DNA of 64,000 nucleotides from Trissonchulus latispiculum (Eukaryota; Nematoda; Enoplea; Enoplida; Ironidae). The stretch covers positions 1 through 64,000 of the forward strand of contig JASAND010030257.1 of assembly GCA_030248195.1 (NCBI GenBank). The letters run 5' to 3'. Under the pieces are notes generated by a model. It was not told where the DNA came from and made no database searches. It saw nothing but the letters and a program-made list of their open reading frames with translations. The position numbers and the translations under genes are program-made. Positions 1 through 12,000 of the stretch are shown piece by piece (position 1 is the first letter of the stretch; every line of letters starts with the position of its first letter).

Positions 1-73
1 TCGTCAGCAAGAAAGGGATGGTTTCACAACGACTGAAGAACCCACGTTCTGGCCTCCACTTGACAGAGAAGAG
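1..73 (+). CDS. PLB1: Partial exon of the phospholipase B-like gene at the window edge
   Basis: The reading frame beginning at base 2 is open and ends in GAG directly before a GTAATG donor. This is the same phase-0, acidic-ending pattern as the downstream repeat exons. About 24 residues are visible, rich in Thr, Glu and aromatic residues (TTTEEPTFWPPL). It does not clearly match one of the five repeat exon types. Confidence 0.5.
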
Positions 74-3000
74 GTAATGAATAACAGAATACTCAATACA
101 TAAACCTTGAGACAACATAAGTTCGTTTGTTGTTGACTGGTCACTTTGTGTTTTGGGTTGAATCGTAGTCAGAATCCATCCCTGAGACGAAACTGATACT
201 CATACTCAGGTCCTGGAACCGATCCTATTTTGTACGCCCAACCCTAGAATCCACCCACTCGCCCGATCCTAAAGCTTCAAACCGATGCTGAAATGAATCT
301 AATTTTTGGATACCACATCCTGATTCTGATCCAAATCGTAGTTTTAGTCACCTCCTACATTCTAATGTTGCTATTCGTAAACGATCAGCGCATGAGGACC
401 TTAATACAGAAGATTAAAGATATTAAAATATAAGATAAAACGCTGAATTAGATTTGATCTGCCTATCTAATGTCAAGTTGTACTTAGTATAAGCTGTGAA
501 CATTACAACCAGCGTTTCTAGCCATTACTTATTTGAGTTCCAAAATCTAACACCTACAAGGTGGATGTGGGTGGAATGGAAGATATGTGTGTATGTGTGG
601 TGTTGGGATGAACGTGTTAATCTTTTTAGAATTGAAACTTTGTTTTAATACGTTGGTTCACGTAGCAAAAGTCATGTACATTGGTACACGAATTCTGGTA
701 TAGCTAGCTTGATGCGACTGCCTCCGTAGCTCAGTTGGCAGAGCGTTCGCCTAGTCTGTGAAATGCCGTGTTCGAGTCTCCGAATTTTCGAACCCATTCA
801 TTGGTACAAGACTTTCTTCTTTCCTTCATATTCATACAAAGCTGGCACCCTGGTTATTGTTTGTTGTTTAACATTAATTCAAAATGCAGTGCTTATTGTG
901 GAATCTCACAGAAAAATTGAAAACCTTAGATATAAATGAGTTTCAAACTGTGATTTTAAGGATATGTGTATAATCTATATATATATGAACTTAGGCTTGA
1001 ACCTCTAAAATTGAGTTGTAGACTTCAACTTATTCTTGTTTTAGGATCTGCTGGACGAGACTACAGCTTTCCTACTGCAGTACTTAGCCGAAGAAAGTGA
1101 CAGCGACATTGAAAGTATCGAAGAAAATGGCGATAGCAGAAAACATCATCGTCATCATCATCACCATCACCATCGAAATCATACTCATCATCACAGACAA
1201 CATCGACATACACACCTCAGATCAACTCTTAACGACGAAGGCTACGAAGACAGCAATCCTGAAGCGTTCCTTATTGCAAGTTTACGTCATTTGTCCCAAA
1301 CCGGCCACTGACTATTGGAACATTATCTGCACTAATTGCTAGTCCTAATTCGCAGTGCTGAAATGTCTTTAACTCATCCACAAATTTCAACTTTTTGGGC
1401 CTGAAGTGTCTGGGAAGTGCTGTATACTACAACATATGAGATTATACTATTTTCACAAATACTTTGATTTTCTGTCATACAGATGTATTATTTTTATTGT
1501 TGTGATAGAATACTGGTTTTTATTTTCAGAAGCAGGACATCACTACGGCTGTTTCCATGAACATGTTTGTCGACTTTTTGGTCCGTCGTCATAATCATTC
1601 ACATCATCATCATCATCACCACCACCGTCGACATAGCAACTCTGACTCTTCAGAGGTTAGTGCAAAAACTTTACTTACTTAAATTGAATCAAGAGTGCAC
1701 GATATCATTCGCAGCTTAAAAGAAGAGGAAGCGGAAGATATTCTCTGTAGCTTTCCGTGGTGCTTCTCGACAAAAACGCAGAAACCTCCAATAAACGAGA
1801 GGTCGACACTTCGTAGTTCCCCGGTTTTCCAGAAACGCTGAGGCTGTAGTAAAGTAGGTGAACAACAGCCAATTAAGTACACACATTTTTATTCCACAGA
1901 ACGTGCAAGCCATGAACATCTGCGTGGTGGAATGTTAATTTACTTTTATTTGAATTATATTTGAATTTTCCTTGAACTAAGAATGGTTTGTTTTATTTCC
2001 AGGATTTACCAGAAGGCTCGGACACTGAAGACGAGGATATCTCTGAGGTAAGGTCACTTTGACTAATTAAATAAATTGAGAATAAGCGGGATAAGTAATA
2101 GGTAGATTAGTAAGTAGTTAACCTAATAAAATCAGGACCTGTCTCTGCAAGGAGAAAAGCAAGCTGTTGGGCTTCTTCTATTCTATATTTTTAAAGGTGC
2201 TCCTTCTACCAGAATGTTCTCCGGAAATATCAAACCCCCTCCTCAGTCGGGCATAAGTCGGTCTTAAGCTAGTAATCTTCTGCTCATGGCAGATTCACCA
2301 TTATCTAACCAATCATTAAGCTGATGACCTGTGTAAATTGCATTGTCCAAACCGCAACTCAAACTCATCCTTGCCGCAAGCGTTTGAGCCAGTTTCTCAG
2401 AATCCAGATGGAACCATATGTAGCATCTAGCATATGTAACAAAGTTTAAAATAATTAATTATTGATAGTGATTGTTATTGATATTGATATTGATTGTTAA
2501 TATGCGAACATCATAATTACTCCCACATCGATTAAACTTAATTAAATAATATAATTTAACAATTAACTACATAATTAAAACAAAATATATGCTGTTTTTT
2601 AATCCTTTAGTCTATGGTGGATACACTGGACACGCTGCTGCTGATCACCGATCTTGCCGCTCATTTCGATCAAGTGGATGGCAATGGCGATGACTCCGTC
2701 GAAGGTCCTTCCAGACGAGAAACTCACCACTACAAAAAGTTTCTTCGCTGCGTCAAGCGCCAGGTCGAAGGTCACTCCCATAGCTCCAAATCTTGCACCT
2801 ATCGAGCACTGCCCGAATCCAGTAAACATGTCATCAGAACCTGGAAAGAAGAAAAAAAAAAAAAAAAAAAAAAGAAAGAAAAAAAAAAAAAGAAAAAAGG
2901 AAAAAAGAAAAAAAAGAAACGGCGGGCTCACAGTGCCTATAAACATTATGTTAAGGATGAAAATACAGCTGAGGTTAGTAGCTAAATAAACAGTCTAATT

Positions 3001-6000
3001 TAGGATGTGTTAGATTTCTGTGCAAAGGTGACTTTTGTTTTTAATAAAGTTTGTATGGGAAAGCCTGTTTTCATGGAAACAAAGCCTGCTTCAAAATCTC
3101 TGGTAGCTCACAGGGTAGAGCGGTTGATTCGATGAATACTAAGCAGGAGGTCGAGGGATCGAATGACTGACCCAAGTTTTTTGGTTGCATGTGACAATTT
3201 GAAAATCTGATAATATGAAATTCTGACAATATGACAATTTGACAATATGACATCTACCAAGCAGTATTGGCATCTGGGATGGGATCCCATGGGATCCCAT
3301 GGGATCCCATGGGATGGGATGGGATGGGATTGAGAACTCATCCCACGTGGGATCAGTGGGATTTTGTGGGATCATTTTGCCTTACAATGCTTCAAACACC
3401 GTTTCCAAATTTTGAAAAGGTGCAATATTTTTGTAAATTTGGCATAAAAATGTCCGTTCAATTTCATGACTGGCGTTTTGATGACTTCCAGCAAAGCAAA
3501 GCATGGAGCTCTTTAAGGTGCTGGTATCGCTTTATATAAATGTAACCTTGCAGGCTCCAATTTTTATGATGAAAGTTGATGAAACTTTCCAAATATAGTG
3601 CTTTTTTAACCTTCTGGGACCAGTCCCGCATTTTTAGGTGAAAAGATAAAAAATTTTTGGTTTTTGCCACTATTCTCTCAGTTCGTTATGGAATACACCT
3701 GATTGTTTGATATAAATGGAAAAGGTCACCGAAAAGAACATTTTTGAGCTATGTTAAGCTAGCAGGTAAGGGGGGTCAATCATGAAAGATTTCTAGATCA
3801 TGGATTTCGTTCATTTTCACACATAAACTAACCACATGTGTCGTGCATATCAAGTTCAAATTTTGAGTTGTTTCGTTCAGTTCTCCGCAAGTTCGAGCAC
3901 TCAGTTGTGTGCAATTTACGAGTACAAGAGTTCTGCAGCAGCCAACTGAAGCAAATTTTCGCTAGTCAACTCAAGTTTTTATAAATAAATATGAATAAAT
4001 ATGTTGAAATGCAAACATATGCAATTTTGCAATGTAGTTTGGTCGTAAAATACTTGTCTGTAAAAATCAGCAATTTTCACAAGTTTACAAAAAACCTTAA
4101 TTTCTGTGCCAAAAATCTCTACATTGGCAAAGGATTCCAAGCAACATTGGGTATCGTTTGAAACCTTTATACATGTACTGTGCCACTGTGGAATTATTAA
4201 TTAAAATTTTTTGAATAATTCCTAATTCAAATAATGGTTCAAATAATAATTCAAATAATAGCTTAATTCAAAATTCTAATTCCACAGTGGCACAGTATCT
4301 GCTTAGAGTTTTAAAACTATACAAATGTTACCCGTTATCTTGCACCAGTTTCGAGATTTTTAGGCGCAGAATTATATTACAATAATATTACATATAAATT
4401 ACACTTTTTTGATTTCCTATTTCGACACAGCAGACCTCAGCTTTGAGGTGAATTTTCTCCTTAGTGCCACACCCAGTTGCTTTCGCGATAAGGGGTAGTG
4501 CCATACCAAATTTTGCACTGGGTCCACGGTATGGCACTGAATAATTGCATATCGCAATTAGCCGAGGCGTAGGTAAGGCTAAGCTGAATTTTCTCAATTT
4601 ATATTAAATTTTGTAAACTTATAAATTTAAACTTGAATTTTATAAACTCGTTATAACATCCCACTTAGACAACAAATTTAGACAATGGGTTAAATTAGAG
4701 ATGGTCGAAACAATCACACCAAAGTGGGCCCCCTTAAATTAGTATAAGCCAAAAATGATTTTGGAGGTCAAAAATGGCCGTTCTTGAAGAAATAAGTTTT
4801 GCCAAAATTACCGCCAAATGGTACGGAGAATTTTGATACTCAATCGATTTAGTCCTATTGATTTACTTTTATACAATCTAATGCCTATTAGATGGAGTTC
4901 GTTGCCTTAAGCTAGAGATTTGGCCGAAACACCCATTTGGCAAACTGCGATTACTTTGTTTTAAACATCAATTTCTAAAAACTACCCCATGGATTCGCGT
5001 AAGCTTTGGCAGGATGAAAATTCGCAGTATATATTGCGGAGGGACTATTTTTGACTTGAACTTCACCAGCTGCGAGAATACTTAATGCGAAGTTTCTGGA
5101 GTATTAATACCTGGTGAGCCAAATCCATAAAATTTCCCTCGACCCAAGTGTCCTTCATATCATGGCACAAAATTAAATTTTGCCCGACTCTGTATACTTT
5201 TGAGAAATCGATACTCAATGTTTGATGGTCTATATAGTTAGTATGTCAAAAAAGTTTGCTGTTTTTTTGCAAATTTTGCTTATTTTCGTATTTACTGATT
5301 ATAAGCTTTAAAATGATGTGTCAAATTCTTCCAACTTCCAACCTCAAGACAAAATTGCGAAAGTTTATTGCTTTTCAAAATTCCCCTCACAAAAGGAGCC
5401 ACCACCTTAATACCTTGTGCCAATATTCAAATTTCAATGCTACAGCGATTGTAAGGTCAAATACTGCAAGTGGGATTATATGGGATTGAAAAAAGCAAGT
5501 TCGGACAAATGGGATGGGATGGGACGGTGAATTTGAAAATCTGGTGGGATGGGATGGGATGGGATCGGAGAATTCGTCCCATTTGCCAACTCTGCTACCA
5601 AGACAGGCCACAGATTCGTCGACTTTTTAAAATATGTTCCAAAAATTGGACTATACCATTCAATGTTTTTCAGAGTGGAAACGTATTGAATTTCCTGCTT
5701 AATGCAATTCGATTGCGTGCTTCTGAAATTGGATTCTATGACCCTGAGGTAATTACATATATACCTAATGTTACCATTCTAGACTTATGACTGAACGATA
5801 AAAGTAACAGTCATTTTCATTTCATTCTAACAGAAAGCTTTTACCGCAACTTGTGATAATCTAAATTTCATTTTAATCAAAATTCCAAATATTTTCAAAT
5901 AAGCTTTATTAAATTTTCATTTTTGAATTTTTTAGGCGTTGGTTGATTTCGGTGCTGACTTTATTGTACAGTATCTTTTCGATGAAACTGTCTCTGATGA

Positions 6001-9000
6001 GAATGAATCCGCTGATGATAACGAAGACGAAATTAGTCATAAATTGGATAATAATGAGCTAGATGTGCCCGAAGTAATGTAATAATTAGTTTAAGCACAG
6101 CACTGAAAAGACTGTACTACAAATGCAACCTTCAATTATAAAACTTTTCAAAAATTAAAATTATAATTAAGATTGCAGCTCTGAGTGACCGTTTTCACTT
6201 TCTTCTGTTTTCAAAAAAATTGTATTAACGAATAGGATACCATAACAAGATTTTTTAACAGTTTTAGTGTATTGTACCGTTCTATTGTAGAATGCAGAGG
6301 CCCTGGACGCTCTAGCGACTACGGTGGTTTCTTTTGTAAGACATCATCGGAATAGAACTCATCATCACCATCATCACCACCGTCGCAGTCAGGAATCCGA
6401 ATCAGACGAGGTCTGTACCCAGTAGTGTTAGGATTTGTGTGAAAACATATTCTTATCTTTGTGGTAGTTCTGTGCTATGACTTCTGTAGTTCGTAATGAA
6501 ATGTCAGTAGATAATGTCAGTTGCCGGTTAGCAACTGAAATTGGAAATAGCGAATAGCGGCTGTTAAGAATCTAATATCAAAAGGGGAAAAGTGGGCAAA
6601 AGGCAAAGTCATCGAATCCATTGGCAATCAAATGTATATATCTTTTGCGTTCTGTTGTTGATGGTAACGTTCGTCGTCACGTGGATCAAGTAGACACATT
6701 GGTTTCAGTTTCAGTTACCGTTTCAGCCGTCAGGCGTTTTCTAAAGCCGATTTCACACGATGGGAATTTTCGTGGGGATTCCCCAGGAGATATCCCCAAG
6801 GGGACACCATTTTCCCCGCGGGGACGCAGCAAACGGCAGTTTCCCTCAAAATTAAGTTCAGTTTCGATTTTCAATCAAAACCGACGGTCCAATATCAACT
6901 GGTCAATCAATTTTGCTTCAGAATTCTGTGGAGAATTATTTGGATACTCTATTACTTTCGTGACCCGCAAATATTATCGGTATGGAATTGCTAAAACACT
7001 AACGCTTAATTCCTTTATTCCAGAACGGGGGAACTGATAATGAAAATGAAGACGATCAAATAGCTCAGGTAAAGTGACATGACATGATATTGACATGACG
7101 ACTGCGAAAACTCAGTAACTTTATAAACTTAATTTCTTCAATGTCATTTATGCTTTGATGCTAAATCATTCGTCCATCTTCATAGCGGTTTGCCTCAAGG
7201 ATTAATTATTAATTAATTTGACGTAAACCTTAAAGACGTCCGTTCGACTGCCACTTGACGCCTAAATTTTTGGAGTTGTTGGAGTGGCAAGCTCACTTCT
7301 TGAGATGCTAAATCAAAATATCATTTTGATGAACGAATACTGTTTGTTTTAGGAGGTTGCTGAACACAAAATGCTGTGCTGTAATATTATTCAGAAATTT
7401 AAAAGTTTTTACTAAGCTTTTCGGTGAACTCCTAATTTCACTTTAGTCTCTTATTTTTGTTTCAGGACGTAGCTGATGCCCTGGATTTGTTACTGGTCAC
7501 TTCAGATCTGGCTATTGATGCCAGTGTTGACGGATCAGAAAGTAGTGATGACGATGAAGTGTCTCACGGAACGAAGCATCACTACAAGAAGTTCCTTCGA
7601 TGTGTCAGGCGTCATTCTGAGCACAGCAGTGAAAGAGAGAGGAAGCCTTGCGTCTACAAAGCCCTCCCTCTTTCCACTAAACACGATATTCAGAAGGCAC
7701 ATCGGAAGGCCTCAAAAGCCTACAAGGACTATGTCCAAGACCTCAAGGATGATTTTGAAAATGTACCAAGTACCCACATAATAAATGTTAAGTAGTTTTT
7801 GTCAAATTTTAAAGCACGTACTAAAATAGCTAAAACCACGTTATTGAAGATTAATGGAACAGCTATATATTTAGGTCTTGTGTAATCGATCTTCTTTATT
7901 TCAGCTGGATCAGTTTGACCTAGTTTTGGAAGTTTTGAAGACTAACTTGAAGCAGGAATCAACTGATGCCAGTGTAAGTAGATTAACAGACAAAACCCAC
8001 TCATCTAAGCAATTCAGCTTGATGTTCCAGTTAGTATGTAGTGGCGACGCTATATCATCAATCACAAACGTCTGATCACTCTCACTACATCAAAGGATCA
8101 TAAACTCTAGTTTTAATATTTTTAAGCTTTAACTTCATTTATTTCTACATAGTAAGACATTGACGGGCACAACACTAAAGTTGGAGCCTTATTATTGCGA
8201 CCTACAAAGTTACATACAATTACAATTACCATTATCAATTTGGGCACAAGATATGTTAGATCATTGCAGCTACGCTGGAATGGCATAGCAAACTAACGAA
8301 GCATTTGTAAACTGATGGCAAAAAATATTTACATTTCAGCATTTGCTTGACGCCGCCGAAGAGTTTATCTTTTCATATCTAGTCGATGAGACTGAAAATG
8401 AAGCTGATCGTGACGATTCTAACGACAACGACGTCACGGATAGCAATAACTCTGAAGAGTCGCGTCATCATCGTCGTCATCGCCGTCGTCGTCATAGACT
8501 GCGGCATAAGCTGGATCAGGAAGAAATAGATCCTAGTGATGCTGCAGCCGATGTAAGAAAATTAGTCACTGTCAGCTGTAATAACTGAATCCGCTCAACG
8601 AAAAGTAAGATTAAACTGAAAGCCATAATAAAATCAAAAACACAACCTTAATCCTGTGTTTAAACTGATGTTTAAACATCTTTAGAACTTCCATTTGAAT
8701 AGATTAGTGTCTTGACAATCGCTTTTGTTCGTTTTGACATACTTTAAAGCTTAATTGGTTTGCCAATAGGTAAAAGATATGAACAGAAAAATAGAATAAG
8801 CCAACTTTTTGTGGAATAAATTGTTTTAGGATGCCAAGAGCTTGGAAGCAGCAGCAACCACTGTGATATCGTTTGTGCGACACCATAGAAACCATACTCA
8901 TCATCACCACCACCATCATCATCATAAATCGAAATCACCAGAGGTATCTTGCATCAATTTCAATTTAGTTCTAAAGTGGCATTTATTTAGTATTTTTGAA

Positions 9001-12000
9001 AAACTGAAGTACTTTCTTGCAACATCTATTGACAATTTTTGTTCCCAAGCAGCCCATCAATTTTCAGTTAAGCTACTTAGTCGTAAAACTGTTCATTTTA
9101 TCGGCATTGTAATCTTTCAATTTTTTTATTTTTAATTGTCTCAATTAATTCTCACATTTAAGGAAGTTGACGAAAACAGCGACCCTATTGATGATATCAA
9201 CCAAGTAAGCTACGGCTCCTTGTGCTTTGCCATGGTTTCTAAATTGAGGTTTTGTTTAACAAAGCAAAGCAAAGCTAGCTGTTTACTAGTGCAGAATGAG
9301 TTGCTATCTTAGCTAATCAATGGAAATAAAAACTAAATAAAGTTATGAATTGTGATTCCATGAAGTTGAAGCTTGTTTTTAAATACATCATGTATCCAAA
9401 AAAACATTTTCAGGAAGTTACTGATGCTTTGGATTCTCTAATCATTACATCGGATCTGGCTCTTGAATCTGGCTTTGAATCGTCAGAAAGCAGCGATGAC
9501 GATGAAGTGTCTCACGGAACGAAGCATCACTACAAGAAGTTCCTTCGATGTGTCAGGCGTCATTCTGAGCACAGCAGTGAAAGAGAGAGGAAGCCTTGCG
9601 TCTACAAAGCCCTCCCTCTTTCCACCAAACACGATATTCAGAAGGCACACCGGAAGGCCTCAAAAGCCTACAAGGACTATGTCCAAGACCTCAAGGAGGA
9701 CCTTAACGAGGTAGACATTACTACAGTGTTACTGCAGTGTAAGCTAGTATATATTGGATGGTTGTAAGTTAGTCTACTTTCTTAGATTTACCGAAAAGAC
9801 TTTTGAATTTAGCTTTTGGGTTTTTAAAGAGCTGGTGATTACTTAGATTTTATTAATTTTTTAAGCAATTAGGAAATACGTGCGGTTAAAATGAGGCTAC
9901 AATATCATTAATTTAACGGTATTTAATTATCAAAAAGTAGTATTTAGTTAATTTAGTTAACAGTAATTAAGTGGAAGGGTAGCAGTAACTTGATCATAAT
10001 TATTTATTATTTGCCACTATTTTAGCTTGATCAACTAAATCAACTGCTGTTGATTTTCCAAACTAATTTGAAGCGTCATGCAACTTCAGAAACAGAGACA
10101 GAGGTATATTACTAGACGCAGACGATGTTATACCCTATTACGTGCTGTAGTTAAAATTTTCCGAATACTGAGTGAGCTTGTTTTTAATTAGAAATTAAAG
10201 AGAGAACTTTTGATAACTTATTTAATAAATTAAAACTAATATCTTCAATTTCTCTATTTATTCAAAGTTTATTTAGCCCTTTCTTCACAATAATCTATGT
10301 CTTCTGATTTCTAATTTCTAATATAGTAATTCTTGTCTTGTTTAGGATTTACTGGATGCACTGTATAAGTTTGCCCAAGACTACATGGAAACAGTTGAAG
10401 TGGTCGAACTCTCAGAAGAGGTACCACTAATTATCAGAATTTGCTTTGTTTTTATATTTGTTGTATAAAATTTTGTAGGGAGGGAGCTCAAAACTCAAAA
10501 CATTATGTCACTTTTGCAAAACTTCATAGCGAGCAGTGAGACTTTACTTGACTCTGTTGTTTGAGTTTCTAGTTTCAATGATTATAAATCGATGCAAGTA
10601 AATGGGCTATTAATGCGAAATTAAAATTTTAATATTGTTGTCATAATAGCTGCAGAAAGTTGCAAAAGTGTTGCAAGGCGGCAAACCGTTTACTTCCATT
10701 TTGCATATGTATAGCAAAATTGAGAATTCTCGTTTGATTTCCTAATATTTTAAGCAAAAAGCATTAATGTTTAGGAATTACTGCTCAAAGAATCTTTGGC
10801 AACTTTGGTTGATTTCTCTATTCGACATCACAATCGTTCACATCATCATCACCATCATCATCATCATCATCGACGGGGTGACTCCGACAGCAGTCAGGCA
10901 ACGGATGACACGCCTGTGGAGGAAAACGATGATGAGAATGATGATGACGTAAATTTATTTCCTTTTAATTTCTTTTCATAACCAAGGTGATCAGAAAGCT
11001 GATAAAATATTTGTGGCTGAGCCAGAATTCTCAAATTTCAGCTTTAAAATAACGTTTATACTTCGTTAACCATGTTTGTTATGTTTCTTCATGTTCTGGA
11101 GTGGACAGCTAATTAGACAACTGCTCGACAATTGCAGAATTAGATTACTGGTTTATTGTGATTCTAATTAATTTTCCTTTCAGCTTGTCGACGCCATTGA
11201 GAACATTCTGATGATTACAGACTTAGCAAGTTCTGACATTCCAACTGAAGATGATGATAGCTTAGAAACAGAGGACTCAAGCGAAAGTGACGTAAGACTA
11301 CGGATATTCAAATAGAACATGAAATTCAAAAAGTTATATTTTTCGACACTTAATAGCATGCCGCTTTCTGACAAGTTTGAAGTACACGCTTCATTTTTTA
11401 AACTGATTCCATTTTCTATAGGAGTCTTCTGAAAGCAACGAGAACGAGCCTTTGGAAAGCATGGAATCGCGGCCTTGGGTAAAATGTTTTCGTTTTTGTG
11501 TTAGTTTATGTTAGTTTTCTTGGGTAGCTAGAACAAAGCATGGAAGGAATTTAGCTTTCCAGTGAGCAATCATGAACAGTAATGTGAAGAACGTGTGCCG
11601 TGACGGCCGAGTGGTTAAGGCTTTCGACTAATGATCCAACAGTCCGAGGTTCAAATCTCGCGGCCACAAATCCCCTTGAGCAAAGGACTAGGCACAGCCG
11701 TGAAGTTTGCTCTGAGCTCCAGCCCAACCCAGCTGTCTAACCGGTCGGTATATGTGGTGGGAAAGTAACAGGAGTCTGTGTTCTGGCGTATGCCTGATAA
11801 ATGACGCCCCCGTCCACAGATGTAGTCAGTAGTTGTCAGGCTTCGGACTGAGAATCTCGAGATAACCACCGGCACCCCATAACCTTCTGTAGGTTAGAGT
11901 TCTCTCCACTTTACCTTACCTTTGACCTGTAAAGAATGTATTTTCAAAGGCGAACAGTCCAAGCAATAAGCAGAAAGTCCCGGGTTTTTGTATGCCAAGC

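Larger units (their letters stand above)
2974..5673 (+). other. Long intron with simple repeats, a SINE head and a MITE
   Basis: No exon is seen. It holds a tRNA-like SINE head (about 3103-3172), a GGGATCCCAT tandem array (about 3276-3332) that recurs as GGGAT repeats near 5508-5567, and a short TA-flanked MITE (4176-4297). Confidence 0.5.

Noticed and set aside
721..790. Functional tRNA gene
   Set aside because: A and B boxes are good but the acceptor stem does not pair and no clear anticodon stem is formed. A SINE head or pseudogene is more likely.
6621..7037. 138-codon ORF overlapping PLB exon B2
   Set aside because: It lies mostly in an intron, has no family signature, and ends in another frame over the true exon 7024-7068.
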